From Comamonas sp. (GTDB lineage: Bacteria; Pseudomonadota; Gammaproteobacteria; Burkholderiales; Burkholderiaceae_C): a stretch of 64,000 nt of DNA. The stretch is taken from positions 85,975 through 149,974 of the forward strand of contig JADMKK010000004.1 of assembly GCA_015478895.1 (NCBI GenBank), written 5' to 3'. Positions within the stretch are counted from its first letter, which is position 1. The number at the start of each line of letters is the position of its first letter. Under the pieces are notes generated by a model. It saw nothing but the letters and a program-made list of their open reading frames with translations, made no database searches and was not told the DNA's origin. Shown in pieces: positions 10,428-18,948 of this stretch. Both the position numbers and the translations under genes were made by a program.

Positions 10428-13247
10428 TTAAGCCTGTACAGATCTGGTCGTGCAATAGGTGCGTAACTGCGCCACCCCATCTTCCGCGCAAGCGGCAATA
10501 GCGTGGGTCAGTGCCAAGGTGCTGGCAGCATCTGCCGCTTTTAAGCTGGAGGATAGCGCAGTGCTCAAATGACCCAATCGCAACAGTCCAAAAGTAGCCG
10601 CCGTACCTGTGAGCTTGTGCGCCTCGCGGCGCAGCGCTTGCCAATCGTGCTGCTCACCGAATTGGATCAAGGAGTGGGCGCGCTCCAGGGTGTCGCTTGC
10701 AAACTGCGTGATCAGTTGGTCAAGTTTCTGCGCATCAAAAAGCTCGGCCAGCTCGTCCAAAAGTGCGGCATCAAAAACTACTGGTAGTTCTGCTTGTGGG
10801 TCAGTTACGGTGTTTACTGGGGTTTGGGCTATTGGCCACCCACTGCCTTTTGCAGCTGCTTGCAGACACTGGTGCAACGTTGCATGGAGTGCGCTTTCCA
10901 GCAGGGGTTTGGCTAGGTGGCTATTCATGCCCGCCTCCTGGCAGCGCAGCATGTCTTGCACGCCTGTATGGGCCGTCATCGCAATGATTGGCAGCGTCTC
11001 AAAGCCCGGCAGACGGCGCAGTTCACGTGTGGCGCTGAGACCATCTAGGTGCGGCATCTGAATGTCCATGAACACACAGGCATAGTAGTTCGGGCCGTGG
11101 TGCTGGAGCCTTTCCAGTGCTTGGTGCCCGTCCTCTGCCGCATCGGTCATAAAACCTGCGGCATGCAGCATGCCTTGTGCCACGGTACGGTTCAGGGGGT
11201 GGTCATCGACAACCAAAACATGCATTCCTTGCCCTTGGAAAGGCGCCGGGTGAGACGTGTACGTTGCATGTCCGGTACTTGCTACGGGTGTGCGTGCAGG
11301 CTCTAGAACGGCCGTAAACCAAAACGTACTGCCCTGGCCTAGCTGGCTTTCAGCGCCTGCTGTGCCGCCCATCAACTGGGCCAGCGCCCGTGAAATGGTA
11401 AGCCCCAAACCAGTTCCACCAAAACGACGGGTGATAGAGTTGTCGGCCTGCTGAAAAGCGGTAAACAATGTGGGCAAGCGATCAGCAGGAATACCCAGTC
11501 CGGTATCTTGAACGCTGGCGTGCAGCACGATGCGGTGCAGGGTGCTGGCGGTATCTAAACGGATGGCAACTTTGATGCTGCCAGTCATGGTGAACTTGAT
11601 TGCGTTGTTGACGTAGTTCAGCAAAATTTGCGCAAGGCGGTGTGAGTCACCGCGCAAACCATCAGGTACGTTGCTGGCAATCGAGTATTCCAGCGCCAAG
11701 TTTTTGGCACTGGCTTCTTCACGGCACATGCTCAGTACGTCTTGCAGCACATCACTCAGGCTGAAATCCGTACTCTCTAATTGCAGCTGCCCGGCATCGA
11801 TTTTGGAAAAATCCAGCACTTCATTTACGATGCCGCGCAAGTGCTGGCTAGCGCGCAGTACGCTTTGTAATTGCTCACGCTGTGCACAGGGCAAATCTGT
11901 TTTCAGCAGCAACTGCGTTAAGCCCAAAATTGCGTTCAGCGGGGTACGGATTTCATGGCTGATGCTCGCCTGTAGCGTTGATTTTTCTTGAGCGACCTGT
12001 TCTGCTTGGCGCTTGGCTTTTTCCAAGGCGCGCGCTTGCATGACTTCTTTGCTGACATCCAGCCAGACACCATTGAAAGTGACGCTGCCGTCCGCCTCTA
12101 AATGGGGATTGGCGCGTGTTTTGATCCATCGTGTTACGCCGTCGAGCATCGTAATAGAGACATCAAAGTCCAAGGGCTCCAGATGCTGAGCGCCGTGGTT
12201 GAAGTGGGTGTAACTGATGGCCGTCGCCTCCGCAGCATGGGTACGCAGGGTGCGGGCAGCCATGCTGGTGCTGGTGTCCTGGCCAGGCTCCATCCCCATC
12301 AACTGGGCCCATTGCTGGCTAGCAAAACGTAACTGCAGTGGCTGACCAAAACGCCAGCACATTTGAAATACGGCCCCGGGCAAGGCACTGGTCAGATCGC
12401 GCAACTGGTCAACCAGCAACTGGTTGCGTTCGTGCTGGGCCCACTCTTTTTCCATTGCTTTGGCTTTGAGCATGGCAGCGCTGAAGCTTTGCAGCGTGCG
12501 TGCCATGGTGCCCAGCTCATCGTGGCGCTCCTGTTCGCTGATGGGCGCTCCATATTGCTGCTCGCTCAGGCGCTGCATGCTCTGCGTCAAGCGGCCAATC
12601 GGCAAAGAGACATGGCGCAGCGCAATCCATGCGGTCAGGGCTGTAATCACTAGTAAGCTGAGCCCCCCCAAGATGGCGGTGGCCAGCATGGTGCCGTGGG
12701 TGTCTCGGGCAATACGCTGTGAAGCTTGGGAAAAATTATCTTGGGCCGCAGCGCTTGTACTGGCTAAGTCTGCCTGGAGCTTTTGCAAGGCAGGCCAAAA
12801 GGCTTGCTCCAAAATTCGCAGTGCTCGGCCTTCGCGCCAGCTTAAGGTTACGGCAATGGCGCGGTGTCCTGCATAAAAAACCTGTCGCGCTTGCATATGC
12901 ACAATATCAAGCTCAAATTCGCGCCCCGGCAGCAGGGGATATACCTGCTGTAAATCTTCTTCAAATTTCTGCTGGAGCGCATTCAGACGGGCGGGAGCCT
13001 GCAGTTGCTGCTCTTCGGTGTAAGCCGTTAACACCGAATACATGATCGCAGAGGTATCGCTAATATGTTGGCGTACCTTGCCCACTTGAAAGGCTGCTTG
13101 GCCTTGTGTTTGCAGTAGTCCCAGGTATTGGGCTTCACTGCGCTGCATGTACCAAATGGCATAACCCGCGATCAAGGCCGCAGTGGTACCCATCAAGGCC
13201 ACCAACAAAACAATTTTGGCGGTGAGGTTCAGATAGGGCAAGGTCAT
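10428..13247 (-). CDS. Membrane hybrid sensor histidine kinase with receiver and Hpt domains
   Basis: A 939-residue phosphorelay kinase. Domains in order: membrane helix (residues ~10-32), periplasmic sensor of ~150 residues, second helix (~187-210), HAMP (~211-262), a PAS-like region (~285-400), a dimerisation domain with phospho-His431 (SISHEIRTPLNA), an ATPase domain with N and G boxes (DTGLGIP, GGTGLGL), a receiver with Asp728 (FMDIQMPHLDG), and a C-terminal Hpt domain with His877 (REAHKLTGTAATFG). This is the complete relay set of BarA/ArcB-type kinases. It is flanked by an OmpR-type regulator and a GGDEF response regulator, both likely partners. The signal is unknown. Confidence 0.93.
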   Translation of the reverse strand: MTLPYLNLTAKIVLLVALMGTTAALIAGYAIWYMQRSEAQYLGLLQTQGQAAFQVGKVRQHISDTSAIMYSVLTAYTEEQQLQAPARLNALQQKFEEDLQQVYPLLPGREFELDIVHMQARQVFYAGHRAIAVTLSWREGRALRILEQAFWPALQKLQADLASTSAAAQDNFSQASQRIARDTHGTMLATAILGGLSLLVITALTAWIALRHVSLPIGRLTQSMQRLSEQQYGAPISEQERHDELGTMARTLQSFSAAMLKAKAMEKEWAQHERNQLLVDQLRDLTSALPGAVFQMCWRFGQPLQLRFASQQWAQLMGMEPGQDTSTSMAARTLRTHAAEATAISYTHFNHGAQHLEPLDFDVSITMLDGVTRWIKTRANPHLEADGSVTFNGVWLDVSKEVMQARALEKAKRQAEQVAQEKSTLQASISHEIRTPLNAILGLTQLLLKTDLPCAQREQLQSVLRASQHLRGIVNEVLDFSKIDAGQLQLESTDFSLSDVLQDVLSMCREEASAKNLALEYSIASNVPDGLRGDSHRLAQILLNYVNNAIKFTMTGSIKVAIRLDTASTLHRIVLHASVQDTGLGIPADRLPTLFTAFQQADNSITRRFGGTGLGLTISRALAQLMGGTAGAESQLGQGSTFWFTAVLEPARTPVASTGHATYTSHPAPFQGQGMHVLVVDDHPLNRTVAQGMLHAAGFMTDAAEDGHQALERLQHHGPNYYACVFMDIQMPHLDGLSATRELRRLPGFETLPIIAMTAHTGVQDMLRCQEAGMNSHLAKPLLESALHATLHQCLQAAAKGSGWPIAQTPVNTVTDPQAELPVVFDAALLDELAELFDAQKLDQLITQFASDTLERAHSLIQFGEQHDWQALRREAHKLTGTAATFGLLRLGHLSTALSSSLKAADAASTLALTHAIAACAEDGVAQLRTYCTTRSVQA

Positions 13248-13347
13248 GGTCTAGGCAGCAGTACCCGCGTCAGAACGCCGTGCCGTAATGAACCCCAGAC
13301 GCAGACTGGGTGGTGCAAAACGGGTGGTGCTTCATGGGATGTACAGA

Positions 13348-14067
13348 TCAGCTCGCCACAGAGGCTTCAGGCGCGGGCAAGATTTCCATGCGATAGCCAA
13401 GCCCGTAGATCGCTGTCAACTGATAGATCTGTCCGTGGCCGTGGTACTGCCCCAACTGGAGCTTGGTGCGCAGGCGGGAGGCGTGGGTATCCAGGGTGCG
13501 GGAGGGGGTGTGCGTAATGCTGCCCCACACGGCCTCGCCCAGATGGTTGCGGGACAGCAAACGACCACAGTTCTGAAACAAGAATTCCGCCAGCTCATAT
13601 TCCCGGTGCTTGAGTTCAATCGCCTGCTCGTTCAGGTACACCGTACGGGCCACAGGATCGAGCCGGTAGGGCTCAAAATCCAGACGCATGGTGCTGACAT
13701 CAGGATAGGCGCGGCGCATCAAGGCGGTCACGCGTGCCATCAGTTCCTGCACACGCAGGGGCTTGACCATGAAGTCATCGGCCCCGGCCCTGAAAGCCGC
13801 CACGATGTCTTGCTCTTCATGGCGCTGGCTGGCAAACAAGATGGGCAATTTGCTGCCACCGGCTTCGCGCAGGGCTTGAACAACTTCAATGCCGCTGAGG
13901 CCTGGCAATTGCCAGTCCACGATCAACAGGTCAAAGCTTTCGCGGCGCATGGCGCGCAGCAGCTCTTCACCGGTTTCAAACAAGATGGTTGCATGCCCCA
14001 TCTGGTGAATCGTTGCTTCTACCAAATGCAGGAAGATTGGATCGTCGTCAAGAACAGCAATGCGCAT
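13348..14067 (-). CDS. OmpR-family response regulator
   Basis: A 239-residue DNA-binding response regulator. The N-terminal receiver has the acidic pocket (VLDDD), phospho-acceptor Asp51 (LLIVDWQLPG) and the conserved lysine in FMVKPL. The C-terminal winged helix carries the typical LKHREYELAEFLFQNCGRLLS-like recognition region and ends near YGLGYRMEI. The ATG at 14067 is preferred over an upstream one at 14094 because AAAGGG lies 4 bases before it. It is the first gene of the operon with the hybrid kinase, 100 bases upstream of it. Confidence 0.92.
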   Translation of the reverse strand: MRIAVLDDDPIFLHLVEATIHQMGHATILFETGEELLRAMRRESFDLLIVDWQLPGLSGIEVVQALREAGGSKLPILFASQRHEEQDIVAAFRAGADDFMVKPLRVQELMARVTALMRRAYPDVSTMRLDFEPYRLDPVARTVYLNEQAIELKHREYELAEFLFQNCGRLLSRNHLGEAVWGSITHTPSRTLDTHASRLRTKLQLGQYHGHGQIYQLTAIYGLGYRMEILPAPEASVAS

Positions 14068-14277
14068 AGCGCCCTTTGTAACAAGGAAATTCACGGGGTC
14101 TGTATGACCAATGCAAATGAATGCAAACTTCGCACATAAATGGCTTTATCACTGTGTAAGTGATCAAGCACTTTTGCTGCGCAATGAGTAAGCATTAACA
14201 ACGGTGTAACAGATTGTGATCTTAACGCCCTTACGGAGTGACTGAAGCGATGAGGCTTTGTAATTAAAGACGGCCCT

Positions 14278-15750
14278 TTAAGAACCAGCTTCTGTGAGTT
14301 GTTGATGGTCGTGATGCAATTGACTCAAGGCTTCAAAAGGCAATTGCTGTTTGACCAGAATGACCGTGCAGGGCGCGTCACGGGCAACACGCATGGGAAC
14401 CGTAGCAATCCAACGCTGCATCTGCAGGCCGTGGGTGGCTGCACCCAAGATGATGAGGCCAACGTTATTGCCCTCAGCGTAGCGCACCAACGCTTGGGCA
14501 ACGTCGCCGGACTCCAGTACGTGGTAGCTCACACCGTGGCCGGACATGTCCAGCCCTTGCGCCCACTGTTTGAGGCGGGCGAGGTGGTTGCGGTGCAACT
14601 GCGTTTCGCTGCGGCTGCTGTCGGTGCTGCTACTGGAGGACGAAGAGAGCACCGTTACCACGGCCAGCCGGGCACCGGGGCGGGTGGACAGTGAGCGAGA
14701 AACCGCTTGGCGCAGGCTGTAGAGGGTGGCATCGCTCACATCCTTATGGGGCACCGCCACCATCAGAATGGGCACTTCGCTGATCTGCTCTGTGGGCACC
14801 GGGCTGGGGCGGTACTCAAGGCCTGCTGCTTTGAACCAGCGGCGCACCTTCCCCCAAAATGGCTGCCCCTGCAGGCGCTGGCCCCGGCGTGTGACGGGAA
14901 CTTGTTCTGGATTGCTCAAATCGAAAGCCAGCTCGGCTGCGGTAGCGTAACGGTTGGCTGCTTCAGGCTCCAGGCAGCGCAAAATAATTTCTTGCAACCA
15001 GTCGGGCGTGTCAGGTCGCAAGGCCCGAGGCGGGGTAGGGGCCATCCACATACGCTGGCGCATGCCAGCATCGGTGGCGGGCGTGCCAAAGGGCAACGCT
15101 CCCGTGGTCAACTCATACAGCATGACGCCGATGGCAAAAATATCGCTGCGCAGATCGCCGCGTATCCCGACGATTTGCTCGGGCGCAATCCACGCGGGCG
15201 AGCCTACGGCTTTGCGCAACTCTTCGGCCAGCAAGTCCGGATAGTGGGCGTGGCAGGACAGCCCAAAGTCCAGCAGCACCGCGTTGCCGTCTTCCTGGAT
15301 AAGCACATTGCCTGGCTTCAAATCAAGGTGACAGCAGTTTTGCTGGTGCAGGCTGTGCACGGCCTGGGCCATGGCAGCGCCGAGCTTGGCGATGGTGGCA
15401 ACCTCCGGGCGGCTGCTTTGGTCCAGCCAGTGCTGCAGGGTATGACCAGGCATGTGTTCCATGACCAGATAGGGCAGGCGCAGCAGATCGCCCGCGGCGA
15501 CAAAGCGCGGCACGTGCGGGCCGTGCAGCAGGGGCAGGATTTGCAGCTCCATCTCAAAGCTGACGATGTTCTCGGCCCCGTCGCCTGCGGTCATGCGCGG
15601 GATTTTCATCACCATCGGAAAGCCGGGCGCGCACAAGGGGCGCTGTGGTTGCGCATAGCTCACAGAATAGATGTGCGCCATGCCGCCGGCGTGGATGCAG
15701 GCGTTGACCAAAAAACCGTCGATTTCGCTGCCTGGTTCCAGTTTCTTCAT
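14278..15750 (-). CDS. Serine/threonine protein kinase fused to a universal stress protein domain
   Basis: A 490-residue two-part protein. Residues ~8-285 form a Hanks-type kinase: Gly-rich loop AGGMAHIYSV, ATP-anchoring Lys49 (VMKIP), catalytic HLDLKPGNVL (Asp143), DFG (Asp161), and the APE motif (WIAPEQ). After a basic linker, residues ~325-475 form a UspA-like fold (VPILMVAVPHKDVSDATL through LIILGAATHG and PCTVILVKQ), interrupted by a run of seven serines. No transmembrane helix is seen, so a soluble enzyme is likely. Its start overlaps the stop of a metallophosphoesterase gene by four bases (ATGA), implying translational coupling of a kinase with a possible phosphatase. Confidence 0.9.
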   Translation of the reverse strand: MKKLEPGSEIDGFLVNACIHAGGMAHIYSVSYAQPQRPLCAPGFPMVMKIPRMTAGDGAENIVSFEMELQILPLLHGPHVPRFVAAGDLLRLPYLVMEHMPGHTLQHWLDQSSRPEVATIAKLGAAMAQAVHSLHQQNCCHLDLKPGNVLIQEDGNAVLLDFGLSCHAHYPDLLAEELRKAVGSPAWIAPEQIVGIRGDLRSDIFAIGVMLYELTTGALPFGTPATDAGMRQRMWMAPTPPRALRPDTPDWLQEIILRCLEPEAANRYATAAELAFDLSNPEQVPVTRRGQRLQGQPFWGKVRRWFKAAGLEYRPSPVPTEQISEVPILMVAVPHKDVSDATLYSLRQAVSRSLSTRPGARLAVVTVLSSSSSSSTDSSRSETQLHRNHLARLKQWAQGLDMSGHGVSYHVLESGDVAQALVRYAEGNNVGLIILGAATHGLQMQRWIATVPMRVARDAPCTVILVKQQLPFEALSQLHHDHQQLTEAGS

Positions 15751-16514
15751 AAGCCTTGCTCCAGCCGTTGCGCAAAGTATTCCGGCATGTCTGAGGCGCG
15801 CACAGCCAAGGCTGCAGCGTTGTGGTCGTAAGCCACGCGGTGAAATGTGATGCTGGATGCGTTTTGGTCATACAGCGCGTACATGGCGCGGGTGTCGCCA
15901 TCGCGCGGTTGACCACAAGAGCCGACGATGGCCAGCCATTGGCGGTGGCCCGGCACCGGCACTGGTACGCCCAGTTGGGGGACAAAGCGCATCAGCTTGG
16001 CCGTGGGCGTGAGGTAGTACAGCGCCTGGTGGTGTACATGGCCGCTGAATACATAGCGCACGCTGGCATCCAGCTCGCTGGCAGCGGCCATGCTGCGCTC
16101 GGCGGCGATGCTGTTGTCGACATAAGGCCAGCGCTCAGGATGGTGGGCGCTGGCATGGACCAGCAGCACCCGGCCCTGGACTTGCACCAGCGGCAGCTGC
16201 TCCAAAAAAGCTTTGTGGTGCGGCTGCAGCTGGTGGTGCGTCCATTGCGCGCCTTGTTCGCCCACGTGCTGCACATGCGCTGCAGGGGCCAGTGCCATGT
16301 CATCGTGGTTGCCGCGAATCGCCCAGGCACCTTGCTGCACTTCATGCATGACGAGATCCAGCACTGCCGCAGGGCTGCCGCCGTAGCCCACCATGTCGCC
16401 CAAAAAGGCCAGTTGTGTTGCGCCCTGGCTGCGGGCATGGTCAATGCAGGCCTGCAGCGCTTGCAAGTTGGCGTGGAGATCAGAAAGCAGAGCCAGTTTC
16501 ATGCGGGTCATCAT
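15747..16514 (-). CDS. Metallophosphoesterase (calcineurin-like)
   Basis: A 255-residue two-metal phosphoesterase with all signature blocks: DLHANLQAL (D-x-H), GDMVGYGG, GNHDDM, a metal-ligand His in VLLVHAS, and GHVHHQ. The family includes protein phosphatases and nucleotide or nucleic-acid phosphodiesterases. The arrangement resembles YfcE/diadenosine-tetraphosphatase-like short members. Because the gene overlaps the Ser/Thr kinase gene by four bases, I infer it may reverse the kinase or act in the same response. Candidate starts at 16514, 16511 and 16502 lie close together. Confidence 0.88.
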   Translation of the reverse strand: MMTRMKLALLSDLHANLQALQACIDHARSQGATQLAFLGDMVGYGGSPAAVLDLVMHEVQQGAWAIRGNHDDMALAPAAHVQHVGEQGAQWTHHQLQPHHKAFLEQLPLVQVQGRVLLVHASAHHPERWPYVDNSIAAERSMAAASELDASVRYVFSGHVHHQALYYLTPTAKLMRFVPQLGVPVPVPGHRQWLAIVGSCGQPRDGDTRAMYALYDQNASSITFHRVAYDHNAAALAVRASDMPEYFAQRLEQGL

Positions 16515-16580
16515 CTCGCTTGAAGCTGGCGGCTGGCTTGCAATACGTACTGGTGCTTTCCCGAAAGTAGCAGGTTGTGT

Positions 16581-16632
16581 TTTTCAAAAATAAGAGCTGC
16601 TTGCCCTTGTAATTAAAAGAGTTCAGATAGTT
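16581..16632 (+). repeat. Degenerate intergenic repeat, copy 2
   Basis: Contains a GAGCTGCTTGCCCTTGTAAT-type segment followed by AAAAGAG, matching the dispersed family described in the findings. It occupies the middle of the 205-base divergent gap between the phosphoesterase and the 2H protein. Confidence 0.4.
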
Positions 16633-16719
16633 TTAATGTTGAAGTTAAACAAAATAAACGGCAGGATGCTCTTATTTTTATATCTACGTGGGAATGGCGC
16701 AATGGCACACTGAGCGCCT

Positions 16720-17385
16720 ATGAACGCTGCCACTTCCCTGTTGACCCAGCCTTGCGAAGACCGAGATTTTGTCGACTGGCACCGTGGCTGCCCGTGGTGT
16801 GCCGTCTGGCTAGTGTGGCTGGGTGCGCCGCAATGGCAAGCGCGGGTTGAACAGGCGCGTTCTGCTTTGCAACCCTGGCTGCTGCCACGCTATGCGCGCC
16901 AGCCGCATATTTCGCTGGCTTACAGGGGGCTCATGTGCGGTGCGCAAACCCACTCAGCGGCAGAGTTTGGTCGGGCGCAATTGCGCGCAGATATTGCGTG
17001 CTTGCACAGTCTGCAATTAGCGCCTTGGGAGATACGGGTGCAGGGCAGCGATAGTTTTTCGACCGTGCCTTATCTGGCCGCCAGCGATGCGGGCAGTTTG
17101 CAGGCGGTGCACCAAGCGTTAACGCCACACATGCCCGCACCGGACTGGCGGTATGTGCCGCATGTCACGCTGGGGCACTACGCGCAGGCCGTGCCGATGG
17201 CGGACATGGTGCGCACCTTGCAGTCGGCGGTACACGGGCAGGCGCCGATGGTGGAAACTGTTCAGCAGCTCTGGCTGGCCCGCTATCGCACCCATGACAT
17301 TGCAGGCCCCCTGGCGCTAGAAGGCTGTTGGGATCTGCGCAGCCAGTGTTATGTGCCACAGCCAGGGGCGCTGCTGCACCCCTGA
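16720..17385 (+). CDS. 2H phosphoesterase superfamily protein (LigT/2'-5' RNA ligase-like)
   Basis: A 221-residue protein with the two H-x-[ST] motifs of the 2H superfamily, PHISLAY (about residue 67) and PHVTLGH (about residue 148), spaced as in LigT-like cyclic phosphodiesterases. Such enzymes cleave or ligate 2',5'- or cyclic nucleotide phosphates, and some act on NAD-derived products. The N-terminal ~35 residues (with DWHRGCPWCAVWLVWL) precede the first core strand. It stands alone, divergent from the kinase/phosphoesterase operon. The biological substrate cannot be read from the sequence. Confidence 0.8.
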   Translation: MNAATSLLTQPCEDRDFVDWHRGCPWCAVWLVWLGAPQWQARVEQARSALQPWLLPRYARQPHISLAYRGLMCGAQTHSAAEFGRAQLRADIACLHSLQLAPWEIRVQGSDSFSTVPYLAASDAGSLQAVHQALTPHMPAPDWRYVPHVTLGHYAQAVPMADMVRTLQSAVHGQAPMVETVQQLWLARYRTHDIAGPLALEGCWDLRSQCYVPQPGALLHP

Positions 17386-17402
17386 GCGCTGCCAAGCCGG
17401 CT

Positions 17403-17813
17403 TTAGGCGAGGGTGATCTGAACGTCGATATTGCCGCGCGTAGCGTTAGAGTAAGGGCAGACTTGGTGTGCCGTATCCACCAGCTGCTGGGCTTGCGCTT
17501 TGTCCATGCCGGGCAGATGCACCTTCAGGCGCACGGCAATGCCATAGGCTTGGCCGGTGGGGCCCAGATCGACTTCTGCATCAATGGCTACATCGCTGGG
17601 CAGCGTCACTTTTTGGCGCGCCGCCACGGCTTTCATGGCACCAATAAAACACGCGGAATAGCCTGCGGCAAACAACTGTTCAGGGTTAGTACCGCTGCCG
17701 CCGGGTGCGGACTGCTGGACATCCAGCTTGCCATCATCGCTGCGCGATGCGCCGTCACGCCCGCCTGTGGTGTGTACATGGGCGGTATAAAGCACTTTTT
17801 CGAGTTGGGCCAT
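17403..17813 (-). CDS. ohr: Organic hydroperoxide resistance protein Ohr
   Basis: A 136-residue thiol peroxidase of the Ohr/OsmC family that reduces organic hydroperoxides using lipoylated proteins. The two redox cysteines are present: Cys55 in GYSACFIGAM and Cys119 in HQVCPYSNATR, with the conserved Arg19 and Glu45 (NPEQLFAAGY). The open frame runs far upstream, but the ATG at 17813 has an AAGGAG ribosome site 7 bases before it and begins the family's normal N-terminus. No OhrR regulator gene is adjacent. Confidence 0.95.
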   Translation of the reverse strand: MAQLEKVLYTAHVHTTGGRDGASRSDDGKLDVQQSAPGGSGTNPEQLFAAGYSACFIGAMKAVAARQKVTLPSDVAIDAEVDLGPTGQAYGIAVRLKVHLPGMDKAQAQQLVDTAHQVCPYSNATRGNIDVQITLA

Positions 17814-17911
17814 CGTTTGCTCCTTAAGTAAGGCGCGAAATGCGCCGTATGACAACCGAACAATGTAGTCTCCTGGCTTTACAACCGCCGTAGGCCAACA
17901 TGCAGCGCCTA

Positions 17912-17944
17912 TAAAAAAGCGCCAAGCATTGGATGCATGGCGCT
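17912..17944 (-). terminator. Rho-independent terminator of the 3-hydroxybutyryl-CoA dehydrogenase gene
   Basis: Read on the minus strand: a 7-bp stem (AGCGCCA / TGGCGCT) with a 13-base loop, followed by TTTTTTAT. It starts 20 bases after the stop of the leftward dehydrogenase gene. Confidence 0.7.
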
Positions 17945-17964
17945 GTACTGTCGGCAAGCGGCTA

Positions 17965-18813
17965 TTAGTAGCGGTACACGCCTTGGCCCGTCTTGCGGCC
18001 CAGGCGGCCAGCGGCCACCATTTCACGCAGCAGGTATGCAGGGCGGTACTTGCTGTCGCCAAACTCTTCCAGGTACACCTCCATCACGGCCAGACACACG
18101 TCCAGACCAATCATGTCTGCCAGTGCCAGAGGGCCAATGGGGTGGTTGCAACCCAGTTTCATGCCTTCGTCAATGTCTTCAGGGGAAGCAGTACCTTCGG
18201 ACAGCACTTGGAAGGCTTCGTTGATCATGGGCACCAAAATGCGGTTGACCACAAAACCAGGCGCATTCTTGACGGTGATGGGGGACTTGCCCAGCTTTTC
18301 CGACATGGCCTTGACCGCATCGTGCGTGGCGTCGCTGGTTTGCAGGCCGCGAATGATTTCCACCAGCTTCATCATCGGAACGGGGTTGAAGAAGTGCATG
18401 CCGATGAACTTGTCGGCCCGCTGGGTGACTGCGCCCAGCTTGGTGATGGAGATCGACGAGGTGTTGGTGGCAATCAACACTTCAGGTGCCAGCAGCGCAT
18501 CGAGTTGCTGGAGAATTTTGACCTTCAAGTCGTAGTTTTCGGTGGCGGCCTCGATCACCAATTGCGAACCCTTCAAGGCTTCGTAATGGGTCGAAGTCTT
18601 GATGCGTGCCAGTGCAGCATCTTTGTCAGCCGCTGTGATTTTTTCTTTTTTAATCAAACGGTCCAAGCTGCCAGACACCGTAGCCAAGCCCTTTTGCACC
18701 GCAGCTTCTGAAATATCCACCATCACCACATCAATACCAGACACGGCGCAGGCTTGTGCAATGCCATTGCCCATGGTGCCCGCACCAACGATACCTACGG
18801 TTTGAATGCTCAT
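17965..18813 (-). CDS. 3-hydroxybutyryl-CoA dehydrogenase
   Basis: A 282-residue NAD(P)-dependent dehydrogenase that interconverts (S)-3-hydroxybutyryl-CoA and acetoacetyl-CoA. The Rossmann motif VGIVGAGTMGNGIAQ opens the protein, followed by VVMVDIS, the conserved STHYEAL region, ATNTSSIS, the catalytic His in GMHFFNPVP, and VVNRILVPMINEA in the helical domain. Length is standard for Hbd/PaaH. It lies close to the PHA synthase cluster and probably shares C4 acyl-CoA metabolism, though it is transcribed away from it and ends in its own terminator. Confidence 0.93.
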   Translation of the reverse strand: MSIQTVGIVGAGTMGNGIAQACAVSGIDVVMVDISEAAVQKGLATVSGSLDRLIKKEKITAADKDAALARIKTSTHYEALKGSQLVIEAATENYDLKVKILQQLDALLAPEVLIATNTSSISITKLGAVTQRADKFIGMHFFNPVPMMKLVEIIRGLQTSDATHDAVKAMSEKLGKSPITVKNAPGFVVNRILVPMINEAFQVLSEGTASPEDIDEGMKLGCNHPIGPLALADMIGLDVCLAVMEVYLEEFGDSKYRPAYLLREMVAAGRLGRKTGQGVYRY

Positions 18814-18948
18814 AGCGTGATCTCCCTCGACTTACTAAATGAATTGCATGAATGAAACTACGGGGAAGATGGTATCGAGTTTCTATAGCAATGCCGCTAA
18901 TGTCAGCAGCTGGATCAGTGAGAGTGACTGAACAGGAGCGCATGCTGC

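Noticed and set aside
14707-15831. 374-codon frame antisense to the kinase-USP gene
   Set aside because: The kinase motifs on the other strand are complete, so this is a shadow.
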